In this document: positions 51,204 to 59,801 of the stretch, one piece after another
Layout: each line of letters opens with the position of its first letter
Position numbering within the stretch: position 1 is the first letter of the stretch
From: Streptomyces griseus subsp. griseus
GTDB lineage: Bacteria; Actinomycetota; Actinomycetes; Streptomycetales; Streptomycetaceae
Direction of reading: 5' to 3'
Length of the DNA: 64,000 nt
Assembly: GCF_003610995.1 (NCBI RefSeq)
Contig: NZ_CP032543.1
Span: forward strand, 7,006,001 to 7,070,000
Position numbers and translations under genes: made by a program
The notes under the pieces: model-generated
Told to the model about the DNA's origin: nothing
Databases searched by the model: none
The model's input: the letters and a program-made list of their open reading frames with translations, nothing else

Positions 51204-52202
51204 TCACGGTGCCGGGGTCGGCGCGGACGCGGCTCGCCGCCCGGCCTTCGCGGCGGAGAGCTGCCGTGCGACCCGGGGGCCGAGCACGGAGACGACGAGC
51301 AGCACGCCGGTGACGACGATCTGCGACTGAGCGGAGACGTTCAGCAGGCTCATCACGTTCTGCGCCGCGCCGAGCAGGAACACACCGGCGATCGCCCCGC
51401 CGAGCGTGCCCTTGCCACCGTCGAAGTCGATGCCGCCGAGCAACACGGCCGCCACGACGGAGAGTTCGAGGCCCGTCGCGTTGTCGAATCGGGCGCTGGC
51501 GTAGTGCAGCGCCCAGAACACCCCGGTGAGCGAGGCCATCAGCCCGGTCACCGTGAACAGGATCAGCTTCTGCCGCCTGACCCGCACCCCGGCGAACCTG
51601 GCAGCCTCCTCGTTGGCGCCGGTCGCGAAGAGGGACCGGCCGAACGGCGTCGCGTGCAGGGCGAGTACGGCGATGGCGAGGAGCACCAGGAAGGGCAGGA
51701 GGGCGTACGGGACGAAGGTGTCCCCGATCCGTCCGGCGGCGAAGTCCAGATAGGGGGTGGGGAAGTCGGTGACGGCGTCGGAGCCCAGGACGATCTGCGC
51801 GATGCCCCGGTAGGCGGCCAGTGTGCCGATGGTGACGGCGAGCGAGGGCAGCCCGAGCCGGGTGACGAGCAGCCCGTTGACCAGACCGCAGACCACGCCG
51901 AGCAGCAGACAGACCGGGATGATCGCCTCGATCGGCAGCCCCTGGTTCCACAGCGCGCCCATCACCGCGCCCGACAGGCCGGCCGTGGAGGCGACCGACA
52001 GGTCGATCTCCCCGGAGACCACGAGCAGCGTCATCGGCAGGGCGATCAGTGCGATCGGCAGCGTGTTGCCGATCAGGAACGACAGGTTGAGCGCGTTGCC
52101 GAAGCCGTCGACGAAGCCGAAGGAGAGCAGCAGCACGACGATGAGGAGGGCGCCGACGACGGTGTCCCAGCGGACGGCGCGCATGAGTGCGGAGTCAGCC
52201 AT
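51204..52202 (-). CDS. rhaQ: Rhamnose ABC transporter permease (RhaQ-like)
   Basis: A 332-residue integral membrane permease of the ribose/rhamnose (CUT2) type with 8-10 helices. GEIDLSVASTAGLSGAVMGAL is the conserved N-terminal signature, followed by GLPSLAVTIGTLAAYRGIAQ and ATGANEEAARFAGVRVRRQK (cytosolic coupling region), then VVAAVLLGGIDFDGGKGTLGG. Its ATG (52200-52202) lies inside the end of the upstream permease gene, an 8-bp overlap, so the two permeases are co-translated and should form the heterodimeric channel. Confidence 0.9.
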   Translation of the reverse strand: MADSALMRAVRWDTVVGALLIVVLLLSFGFVDGFGNALNLSFLIGNTLPIALIALPMTLLVVSGEIDLSVASTAGLSGAVMGALWNQGLPIEAIIPVCLLLGVVCGLVNGLLVTRLGLPSLAVTIGTLAAYRGIAQIVLGSDAVTDFPTPYLDFAAGRIGDTFVPYALLPFLVLLAIAVLALHATPFGRSLFATGANEEAARFAGVRVRRQKLILFTVTGLMASLTGVFWALHYASARFDNATGLELSVVAAVLLGGIDFDGGKGTLGGAIAGVFLLGAAQNVMSLLNVSAQSQIVVTGVLLVVSVLGPRVARQLSAAKAGRRAASAPTPAP

Positions 52203-53235
52203 GGCGGGCGTTCCTCTTCTTCAGGGCGGTCGCCACGCGCAGGGCCACGATCCGGTCGACCGCGATGGCGAGGATGAGCAGGAGGCCGTTGATCGCCAGC
52301 ACCCAGACGGAGCTGACACCGAGCGCGGGCAGCACGCTGTTGACCGAGGTCAGCAGGAGCGCGCCGAGCGCGGCCCCGTACACGCTGCCGGAACCCCCGG
52401 TGAAGACCACGCCGCCGACCACGACCGCGCTGACGACGGTGAGTTCGTACCCGGAGCCCGTACCGGAGTCGACGTTGCCGAACCGCGCGAGGTACAGCGC
52501 ACCGGCGAGACCGGCCAGCGCCCCGCAGAACGTGTACGCGAGGAGGATCCGCCTGCGGACCGGGATGCCGGCCAGCCGGGCCGCTTCCGGGTTGGAGCCC
52601 AGCGCGTACAACTCCCGCCCGCTGCCGAAGTGTTTGAGGTAGTACGCCGTCGCCATCAGCACCGTCAGCGCGATCAGGGCGAGCCACGGCACGGCGGAGA
52701 GGCCGCCGGAGCCGAAGTCGACGAACCCGCCCGGGAGATCGGCCGCCGTGATCTGCCGGGAACCGACCCAGATGGAGTCGATGCCCCGGATGACGTAGAG
52801 CGTGCCCAGCGTGACGACGAGCGCGGGGACCTGGCCCAGGCTGACCAGGAGCCCGTTCAGCAGGCCGAAGCCGACCCCGAGAAGCACGGCCAGGGCCACG
52901 GCCACCACCGGGTGGCCGCCGCCCTGGAGATACGTACCGGCGGCGAAGGCGCTGATGCCGAGCGTCGAGCCCACCGACAGGTCGACGTTCTTCGCGATGA
53001 CGACGAGCGACTGGCCGGTGGCGACCAGCACCAGGATGGTCGCGTTGAGGAGCAGGTCCTTGATGCCCTGCTCGGAGAGGAATTCGCTGTTGCCCAGCTG
53101 GGTGACGGCGATCATCACCAGGAAGACCAGCAGGATGGCGAGTTCGCGCATCTTGAAGACGCGGTCGACGAGCCGGGTGGAGGCGGATTCGGGTATCGCG
53201 GCGGCGGGCGCCTGGCCGGGTGCGGTCACCGTCAT
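52195..53235 (-). CDS. rhaP: Rhamnose ABC transporter permease (RhaP-like)
   Basis: A 346-residue CUT2-type permease: a short cytosolic leader, [19 protein letters not shown] helix 1, [40 protein letters not shown], and the coupling loop [39 protein letters not shown] closes the fold. The ATG at 53233-53235 overlaps the ATPase stop (ATGA). It pairs with the next permease and the RhaT-like ATPase. A longer frame upstream only shadows the ATPase gene. Confidence 0.9.
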   Translation of the reverse strand: MTVTAPGQAPAAAIPESASTRLVDRVFKMRELAILLVFLVMIAVTQLGNSEFLSEQGIKDLLLNATILVLVATGQSLVVIAKNVDLSVGSTLGISAFAAGTYLQGGGHPVVAVALAVLLGVGFGLLNGLLVSLGQVPALVVTLGTLYVIRGIDSIWVGSRQITAADLPGGFVDFGSGGLSAVPWLALIALTVLMATAYYLKHFGSGRELYALGSNPEAARLAGIPVRRRILLAYTFCGALAGLAGALYLARFGNVDSGTGSGYELTVVSAVVVGGVVFTGGSGSVYGAALGALLLTSVNSVLPALGVSSVWVLAINGLLLILAIAVDRIVALRVATALKKRNARHG

Positions 53236-54749
53236 GCGGCGGCCCTCCCGGTGGCCGCCGCCATCACCGTCTCCTCGGTGGCTTCGGAGCGGGGGAGTTC
53301 GGCGGTGAGGCGGCCCTCGTGCATGACGAGGACCCGGTCGGCCATGCCGAGGATCTCGGGCAGGTCGGAGGAGATCATCAGCACGGCCACCCCGTCGGCC
53401 GCCAACTGGCTGAGCAGCCGGTGCACTTCGGCCTTCGTCCCGACGTCGATGCCGCGCGTGGGCTCGTCGACGATCAGCACGGAAGGACCGGTGGCCAGCC
53501 ACTTGGCGAGCACCACCTTCTGCTGGTTGCCGCCCGACAGCGTGCCGACGGTGTCGGCGATCCGCGCGTACTTCACCTGGAGCCTCACCGCCCAGTCGAG
53601 GGAGCGGCTGCGCTCGGCGCCCCGGTCCATCAGACCGGCCTTCACGGTGGTGCGCAGCCCCGTCAGCCCGATGTTCCGTTCGACGGACATGCCCATCACC
53701 AGCCCCTGTGCCCTGCGGTCCTCCGGTACGAGGGCGAGCCCGGCGGCCATGGCGGTGGACGGGGCGCCGTTGGTCAGCGCCCGCCCCGCGACCTCCACCT
53801 CACCCGCGTCCCACCGGTCGACGCCGAAGACCGCCCGGGCCACCTCGGTGCGCCCGGCCCCCACGAGCCCCGCCAGGCCGACGATCTCGCCGCACCGGAC
53901 GTCGAAGGAGACATCGGTGAAGACGCCCTCCCGGGTCAGCCGCCGTACGCTCAGCGCGACCGGACCCGCCGCCACCTCCTGCTTCGGGTACAGCTCCGCC
54001 AGGTCCCGGCCGACCATCCGGCGGACGAGATCCTCCTCGGTCATGCCCTCCAGCGGCTCACTGGAGATCAGGGCGCCGTCCCGCAAGGTGGTCACCCGCT
54101 CGCAGATCCGGAAGATTTCCTCCAGCCGGTGCGAGATGAACAGCACGGCCGCCCCCTGCTCGCGCAGGGTGCGGACCACGCCGAAGAGGCGGGCCACCTC
54201 GCTGCCGGTCAGCGCCGCCGTCGGCTCATCCATGATCAGGACACGGGCGTCGAAGGAGAGCGCCTTGGCGATCTCGACGATCTGCTGGTCCGCGATGGAC
54301 AGGCCGCGCGCCGGGCGGTCGGGGTCGAGCGCGACGCCGAGCCGCCGCATCAGCGCGGCCGTGGCGGTGCGGGTGGCCCGGTGGTCGATGCGGCCGAGCG
54401 CGCGGCGCGGCTGCCTGCCCATGAAGATGTTCTCGGCGATCGACAGGTCGGGGAAGAGCGTGGGCTCCTGGTAGATGACGGCGATACCGGCGTCCCGGGC
54501 ATCGGCCGGCCCGTGGAACACGGTGGGCTCACCGTCCAGCAGGACCAGACCCGCATCGGGCCGGTGCACCCCGGCGAGCGTCTTGATCAGGGTCGACTTG
54601 CCCGCGCCGTTCTCGCCGGCGAGGGCGTGCACCTCGCCCGGGAACAGGTCGAGGGACACCTCCCGCAGGGCACGCACGGCGCCGAAGGACTTGGAGATGT
54701 CCCGCAGGGCCAGCACGGGGGCCGGATCCTTGGCGGACCGGTGGGTCAT
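53232..54749 (-). CDS. rhaT: Rhamnose ABC transporter ATPase (RhaT-like, double ABC)
   Basis: A 505-residue CUT2-type ATPase with two ABC domains. The first (about 1-245) has a full Walker [10 protein letters not shown] (45-53), Q-loop in [14 protein letters not shown], signature [15 protein letters not shown], and Walker [11 protein letters not shown]. The second (about 250-505) has a degenerate Walker A ([14 protein letters not shown]), signature [16 protein letters not shown] and Walker [11 protein letters not shown]. This asymmetry is normal for RbsA/XylG relatives. It is the first gene of the transporter operon, reading away from the rhaI promoter region. Confidence 0.92.
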   Translation of the reverse strand: MTHRSAKDPAPVLALRDISKSFGAVRALREVSLDLFPGEVHALAGENGAGKSTLIKTLAGVHRPDAGLVLLDGEPTVFHGPADARDAGIAVIYQEPTLFPDLSIAENIFMGRQPRRALGRIDHRATRTATAALMRRLGVALDPDRPARGLSIADQQIVEIAKALSFDARVLIMDEPTAALTGSEVARLFGVVRTLREQGAAVLFISHRLEEIFRICERVTTLRDGALISSEPLEGMTEEDLVRRMVGRDLAELYPKQEVAAGPVALSVRRLTREGVFTDVSFDVRCGEIVGLAGLVGAGRTEVARAVFGVDRWDAGEVEVAGRALTNGAPSTAMAAGLALVPEDRRAQGLVMGMSVERNIGLTGLRTTVKAGLMDRGAERSRSLDWAVRLQVKYARIADTVGTLSGGNQQKVVLAKWLATGPSVLIVDEPTRGIDVGTKAEVHRLLSQLAADGVAVLMISSDLPEILGMADRVLVMHEGRLTAELPRSEATEETVMAAATGRAAA

Positions 54750-54790
54750 GGGGGCTCCTCAACGATGCGGAGGGGGGCCTCACACCATCG

Positions 54791-54802
54791 TGAAAGGTTT
54801 CA
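54791..54802. promoter_or_regulatory. LacI-type operator 1, upstream of rhaT-like gene
   Basis: TGAAAGGTTTCA, a near-perfect LacI-family dyad (TGAAAC/GTTTCA type), 41 bp upstream of the ATPase start. It fits repression of the transport operon by the LacI protein at 49011-50036. Confidence 0.75.
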
Positions 54803-54919
54803 AATGAGTTGCCGGGACGTTAGACACGTGACGCAGGTCGCGTCAATGGGGGCGGCGGGAAAATCTCGCACCGCGCTTCCCTCGGCCCAACTACCTTGGT
54901 CGGCATGGTGCTCAAAGGG

Positions 54920-54948
54920 TTGACAGGTCTTTGGCGCACTCCTAGTTT
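54920..54948 (+). promoter_or_regulatory. Sigma-70-type promoter of the rhaI operon
   Basis: A perfect -35 TTGACA (54920-54925), 17-bp spacer and -10 TAGTTT (54943-54948). The predicted start at about 54955 abuts operator 2, and the transcript would have a ~90-nt leader to the rhaI ATG. Confidence 0.75.
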
Positions 54949-54955
54949 CACGACG

Positions 54956-54967
54956 TGAATCGTTTCA
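54956..54967. promoter_or_regulatory. LacI-type operator 2, at the rhaI transcription start
   Basis: TGAATCGTTTCA, one mismatch from the symmetric TGAAACGTTTCA form, placed right at the predicted start of transcription. Together with operator 1 (165 bp away) it could permit looping. Confidence 0.75.
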
Positions 54968-55043
54968 GATCCATTCGTGTTCGCATCTGTCGTGTGCGCA
55001 CCCGAAGTCACTCGTTCATCCCCGAAGTCACAGGAGCGCCGCA

Positions 55044-56204
55044 GTGACCGACCTCGCCGCAGTGAAGGCCGCCCTCACCTCCCAGGCCGTGGAGACGGCC
55101 TCATGGGCGTACGGGAATGCGGGGACCCGCTTCAAGGTCTTCACCCAGCCCGGCGTGCCCCGCACCCCCCGGGAGAAACTCGACGACGCCGCCAAGGTGC
55201 ACGAGTTCACCGGCGCCGCGCCGACCGTGGCGCTGCACATCCCCTGGGACACCGTCGACGACTACGCGGCGCTCGCCGCGTATGCCCAGGACCGGGGCCT
55301 GACGCTCGGCGCCATCAACTCCAACACCTTCCAGGACGACGACTTCAGGCTCGGCAGCGTCTGCCACCCGGACCCCGCCGTACGCCGCAAGGCGGTCGAC
55401 CACCTCCTCGCCTGCGTCGACATCATGGACGCGACGGGCTCCCGGGACCTCAAGCTCTGGTTCGCCGACGGCACCAACTACCCGGGCCAGGACGACATCC
55501 ACGCACGGCAGGACCGGCTGGCCGAGGCCCTCGCCACGGTGTACGAGCGGCTCGGCGAGGACCAACGCATGCTGCTGGAGTACAAGTTCTTCGAGCCCGC
55601 CTTCTACGCCACCGATGTCCCCGACTGGGGGACGGCCTACGCCCACTGCCTCCGGCTCGGCCCGCGCGCCCAGGTCGTCGTCGACACCGGCCACCACGCA
55701 CCCGGCACCAACATCGAGTTCATCGTCGCCACCCTGCTGCGGGAACGGAAGCTCGGCGGCTTCGACTTCAACTCGCGCTTCTACGCCGACGACGACCTCA
55801 TGGTGGGCGCGGCCGACCCCTTCCAGCTCTTCCGGATCATGTACGAGGTCGTCCGCGGCGGCGGGCTCACCGCCGACGTGGCGTTCATGCTGGACCAGTG
55901 CCACAACATCGAGGCGAAGATCCCCGCGATCATCCGCTCGGTGATGAACGTCCAGGAGGCCACGGCGAAGGCGCTGCTCGTCGACCGGGAGGCCCTGGCC
56001 GCCGCCCAGCGGGCGGGCGATGTGCTGGAGGCCAACGCCGCGCTGATGGACGCGTACAACACCGACGTACGGCCGCTCCTCGCCGAGGTCCGTGAGGAGC
56101 AGGGGCTGGACGGGGACCCGATGGGCGCCTACCGCCGCTCGGGCTGGGCGGAGAGGACCGCGGCCGAACGGGTCGGCGGACAGCAGGCGGGCTGGGGCGC
56201 GTGA
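55044..56204 (+). CDS. rhaI: L-rhamnose isomerase (RhaI type)
   Basis: A 386-residue TIM-barrel isomerase converting L-rhamnose to L-rhamnulose. Seen: TVALHIPWDTVDDYAALAAYA, LWFADGTNYPGQDDI, the metal Glu in LLEYKFFEPAFY, His in VVDTGHHAPGTNIEF, and the second metal Asp region GGFDFNSRFYADDDLMVG. DQCHNIEAKIPAIIRSV is the family's C-terminal helix pair. It belongs to the Pseudomonas stutzeri-like RhaI group rather than the E. coli RhaA group. GAGCGCCGC precedes the ATG. First gene of the catabolic operon, 51 bp before the aldolase fusion. Confidence 0.92.
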   Translation: MTDLAAVKAALTSQAVETASWAYGNAGTRFKVFTQPGVPRTPREKLDDAAKVHEFTGAAPTVALHIPWDTVDDYAALAAYAQDRGLTLGAINSNTFQDDDFRLGSVCHPDPAVRRKAVDHLLACVDIMDATGSRDLKLWFADGTNYPGQDDIHARQDRLAEALATVYERLGEDQRMLLEYKFFEPAFYATDVPDWGTAYAHCLRLGPRAQVVVDTGHHAPGTNIEFIVATLLRERKLGGFDFNSRFYADDDLMVGAADPFQLFRIMYEVVRGGGLTADVAFMLDQCHNIEAKIPAIIRSVMNVQEATAKALLVDREALAAAQRAGDVLEANAALMDAYNTDVRPLLAEVREEQGLDGDPMGAYRRSGWAERTAAERVGGQQAGWGA

Positions 56205-56255
56205 CCCCGTAACCCCTGAACCCCCGAAACCGCCTCCTCCACCGCGAAGGACACC

Positions 56256-58295
56256 ATGGCACTCCACCGCCAGGCCCAAGCCCTCCTCGCCCGCTCCCAC
56301 CGCCTCGGCGCCGACCCCCGCAACACCAACTACGCCGGCGGCAACGCCTCCGCCAAGGGCTCCGCACCCGACCCGGTGACCGGCCGCGATGTCGAACTGC
56401 TCTGGGTCAAGGGCTCCGGCGGCGACCTCGGCACACTCACCGCCGAGGGCCTCGCCGTCCTCCGCCTCGACCGGCTGCGCGCGCTCCGCGACGTCTACCC
56501 GGGTGTGGAGCGCGAGGACGAGATGGTCGCCGCGTTCGACTACTGCCTGCACGGCAAGGGTGGCGCGGCCCCCTCCATCGACACCGCCATGCACGGCCTG
56601 GTGGACGCCCCGCACGTCGACCACCTCCACCCCGACTCCGGCATCGCGCTCGCCTGCGCCGCCGACGGCGAGAAGCTGACCGCCGACTGTTTCGGCGACA
56701 CCGTCGTCTGGGTCCCGTGGCGCCGTCCCGGCTTCCAACTCGGCCTGGACATAGCCGCGGTGAAGGAGGCCAACCCGCAGGCGATCGGCTGCGTCCTCGG
56801 CGGCCACGGCATCACGGCCTGGGGCGGGACCTCCGAGGAGTGCGAGGCCAACGCGCTCCACATCATCCGCACCGCCGAGGCGTTCCTCGCCGAGCACGGG
56901 AAGGCCGAGCCGTTCGGGCCGCCGATCGAGGGGTACGGGGCGCTGCCCGACGCCGAGCGCCGTGAGCGGGCCGCCGCCCTGGCCCCGCACATCCGCGCCC
57001 TCGCCTCGCGGGACCGCCCCCAGACCGGCCACTTCGACGACTCCCCGGCGGTCCTCGACTTCCTCGCCCGCGCCGAGCACCCGAGGCTGGCGGCGCTGGG
57101 CACCTCCTGCCCGGACCACTTCCTCCGTACGAAGGTCAGGCCGCTGGTGCTCGACCTGCCACCGACCGCCGGACTGGCGGAAGTGGTGGAGCGACTGGGC
57201 CGGCTGCATGCCGACTACCGGGCGGAGTACGCCGCCTACTACGCGCGCCACGCGGACCCCGGCTCGCCTCCGATGCGGGGTGCCGATCCAGCGGTCGTCC
57301 TCGTCCCCGGTGTCGGCATGTTCAGCTTCGGCAAGGACAAGCAGACGGCGCGGGCGGCAGGGGAGTTCTACCTCAACGCGATCAACGTGATGCGCGGCGC
57401 CGAAGCCGTCTCGGCCTATGCGCCGATCGAGGAGGCCGAGAAGTTCCGTATCGAATACTGGGAGTTGGAGGAGGCCAAGCTCCGGCGCCTGCCGAAGGCG
57501 AAGCCGCTCGCGACCCGGATCGCGCTCGTGACGGGCGCGGGCAGCGGCATCGGCCGGGCGATCGCCCACCGCCTCGTCGCGGAGGGCGCCTGCGTGGTGG
57601 TCGCGGACCTGGACGCGGAGCGCGCGGCGGCCGTTGCCGACGAGCTCGGCGGCTCCGACCGGGCGGTCGCCGTCACCGTCGACGTCACCAGCGAGGCGCA
57701 GGTGGTGGACGCGTTCAAGGCGGCGGCCCTCGCCTTCGGCGGTGTCGACCTCGTCGTGAACAACGCGGGGATCTCCATCTCCAGGCCCCTGCTGGAGACC
57801 ACGGTCCGGGACTGGGACCTCCAGCACGACATCATGGCCCGCGGCTCCTTCCTGGTCTCCCGGGAGGCGGCCCGGATGATGAGGGCCCAGAAGCTCGGCG
57901 GCGACATCGTCTACATCGCCTCCAAGAACGCCGTCTTCGCCGGTCCCGACAACGTCGCCTACTCCGCCGCCAAGGCCGACCAGGCTCACCAGGTGCGTCT
58001 CTTGGCAGCCGAGTTGGGTGAACACGGCATCCGGGTCAACGGCGTCAACCCGGACGGGGTCGTCCGAGGGTCCGGCATCTTCGCCGGCGGCTGGGGGGCC
58101 CAGCGAGCGGCGACGTACGGGATCGAGGAGGAGAAGCTCGGCGAGTTCTACGCCCAGCGCACCCTCCTCAAGCGGGAAGTCCTCCCCGAGCATGTCGCGA
58201 ACGCCGTCCTCGCCCTCACCGGTGGCGACCTGACGCACACCACCGGCCTCCACATCCCCGTCGACGCGGGGGTCGCGGGAGCCTTCCTGCGATGA
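56256..58295 (+). CDS. rhaD: Bifunctional rhamnulose-1-phosphate aldolase / L-lactaldehyde dehydrogenase
   Basis: A 679-residue fusion. The class II aldolase domain (about 1-420) has the zinc His pair in HVDHLHPDSGIALA and VLGGHGITAWG, and splits rhamnulose-1-phosphate to DHAP and L-lactaldehyde. The SDR domain (about 425-679) has VTGAGSGIGRAIA, NNAGIS, and Tyr-Lys in AYSAAKADQAHQV; it oxidises lactaldehyde to lactate. The fusion is known in actinobacteria and Bacillus (RhaEW). It keeps the reactive aldehyde within one protein. Its TGA overlaps the kinase ATG. Confidence 0.92.
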   Translation: MALHRQAQALLARSHRLGADPRNTNYAGGNASAKGSAPDPVTGRDVELLWVKGSGGDLGTLTAEGLAVLRLDRLRALRDVYPGVEREDEMVAAFDYCLHGKGGAAPSIDTAMHGLVDAPHVDHLHPDSGIALACAADGEKLTADCFGDTVVWVPWRRPGFQLGLDIAAVKEANPQAIGCVLGGHGITAWGGTSEECEANALHIIRTAEAFLAEHGKAEPFGPPIEGYGALPDAERRERAAALAPHIRALASRDRPQTGHFDDSPAVLDFLARAEHPRLAALGTSCPDHFLRTKVRPLVLDLPPTAGLAEVVERLGRLHADYRAEYAAYYARHADPGSPPMRGADPAVVLVPGVGMFSFGKDKQTARAAGEFYLNAINVMRGAEAVSAYAPIEEAEKFRIEYWELEEAKLRRLPKAKPLATRIALVTGAGSGIGRAIAHRLVAEGACVVVADLDAERAAAVADELGGSDRAVAVTVDVTSEAQVVDAFKAAALAFGGVDLVVNNAGISISRPLLETTVRDWDLQHDIMARGSFLVSREAARMMRAQKLGGDIVYIASKNAVFAGPDNVAYSAAKADQAHQVRLLAAELGEHGIRVNGVNPDGVVRGSGIFAGGWGAQRAATYGIEEEKLGEFYAQRTLLKREVLPEHVANAVLALTGGDLTHTTGLHIPVDAGVAGAFLR

Positions 58296-59755
58296 GCGAG
58301 CGTACGAAGACGTTCGCCGCGGTCGACCTCGGCGCCTCCAACGGACGCGTCATGGTCGGCCGCGTCGGCCCGGACACCCTGCACCTCACCGAGGCCCACC
58401 GCTTCCCCAACCGGCCGGTCCAGCTGCCGGAGGGGCTGCGCTGGGACATCCTGGCGCTGTACGGGGGCGTCCTCGACGGCCTCCGGGCCGCCGGTCAGGT
58501 GGACTCCCTCGGCGTCGACAGCTGGGCCGTGGACTACGGGCTCCTCGACGCGGACGGCGCCCTGCTCGCCAACCCCGTCCACTACCGGGACCACCGGACG
58601 GACGGCGTGGCCGCGAAGGTGTGGGCCACCGTCCCGCCCGACGAGCTCTACCGGGCGACGGGCATCCAGCACGCCCCGTTCAACACCCTCTACCAGCTCG
58701 TCGCCGCTCGGAGCACCCCCCAACTGGCCTTGGCGCGGCGGCTTCTGCTGATCCCCGACCTGATCACGTACTGGCTGACCGGTGAGCAGGGCACCGAGCT
58801 CACCAACGCCTCCACCACGCAGCTCATCGACCCCCGCACCCGCGACTGGGCCCGGGGCCCGGCCGCCCGGCTCTCCGTCGACCTGGACCTCTTCCCCCCG
58901 CTGCGCCACCCCGGCGACCCCGCCGGGGTGCTGCTCCCGCGCATCCTGGAGGCGACCGGACTGCGCGGCCCGGTGCCGGTCACGACGGTGGCCTCGCACG
59001 ACACCGCGTCCGCCGTGGCCGCCGTCCCCACCCGACCCGGGGAGCGGTTCGCCTACCTCTGCACCGGCACCTGGTCCCTGGCCGGGCTCGAACTGGACGC
59101 CCCCGTCACCACCGAGGCGGGCCGCGCGGCGAACTTCACCAACGAGCTGGGCGTGGACGGCACCATCCGCTTCCTGCGCAACATCATGGGCATGTGGCTC
59201 CTCCAGGAGTGCATGCGCACCTGGGGCCAGAGCGACATCGCCCCCCTGCTGGCCGAAGCCGCCCGGCTGCCGGCGCTGCGGTCCGTCGTCGACGCCGCCG
59301 ACCCGGCCTTCCTCGCCCCGGGCGCCATGCCCGAACGTATCGCCACCGCCTGCCGGGCCTCGGGGCAGCCGGCTCCCGGGACCCGCGCCGAGACCACCCG
59401 CTGCATCCTCGACTCCCTCGCCCTCGCCCACCGGCGCGCGATCCACGAGGCGCAGCACCTGGCGGACCGCCCGGTCGACGTCGTGCATGTGGTCGGCGGC
59501 GGGGCGCGCAACGAGCTGCTCTGCCAACTCACCGCCGACGCCTGCGGTCTGCCGGTCGTGGCGGGTCCCGCCGAGGCGGCCGCGCTCGGCAACGTACTGG
59601 TGCAGGCGCGCGCCCACGGCGTGGTCGGTGGCGGCGCGGCGCTACGTGAACTCGTCGCCGCCACACAGCCCTTGACCCGGTACGAGCCGTCCGGCGACCT
59701 GGCCGTGTGGGACGCGGCGGCGCGGCGGACGGGGAGGTGGTCCGGCCCCTCCTGA
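58292..59755 (+). CDS. rhaB: Rhamnulokinase
   Basis: A 487-residue FGGY-family carbohydrate kinase. N-terminal phosphate loop AAVDLGASNGRVMVG, the substrate-region LGVDSWAVDYGLLDADG, NTLYQL, the catalytic Asp in TTVASHDTASAVAAVP, and the adenosine motif VVGGGARNELLCQLTADACG. It phosphorylates L-rhamnulose at C1. It overlaps the aldolase stop by 4 bp, so the operon is translationally coupled. The length is that of E. coli RhaB. Confidence 0.93.
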   Translation: MSERTKTFAAVDLGASNGRVMVGRVGPDTLHLTEAHRFPNRPVQLPEGLRWDILALYGGVLDGLRAAGQVDSLGVDSWAVDYGLLDADGALLANPVHYRDHRTDGVAAKVWATVPPDELYRATGIQHAPFNTLYQLVAARSTPQLALARRLLLIPDLITYWLTGEQGTELTNASTTQLIDPRTRDWARGPAARLSVDLDLFPPLRHPGDPAGVLLPRILEATGLRGPVPVTTVASHDTASAVAAVPTRPGERFAYLCTGTWSLAGLELDAPVTTEAGRAANFTNELGVDGTIRFLRNIMGMWLLQECMRTWGQSDIAPLLAEAARLPALRSVVDAADPAFLAPGAMPERIATACRASGQPAPGTRAETTRCILDSLALAHRRAIHEAQHLADRPVDVVHVVGGGARNELLCQLTADACGLPVVAGPAEAAALGNVLVQARAHGVVGGGAALRELVAATQPLTRYEPSGDLAVWDAAARRTGRWSGPS

Positions 59756-59801
59756 ACCGATCAGCCCGACCCCCTCACCCCGCACCCCGAAGGAGCCGAC
59801 C

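Noticed and set aside
55101..58253. 1050-codon minus-strand open frame opposite rhaI and the aldolase fusion
   Set aside because: It is antisense to two clearly recognised enzymes; long antisense frames are a usual by-product of high third-position GC.
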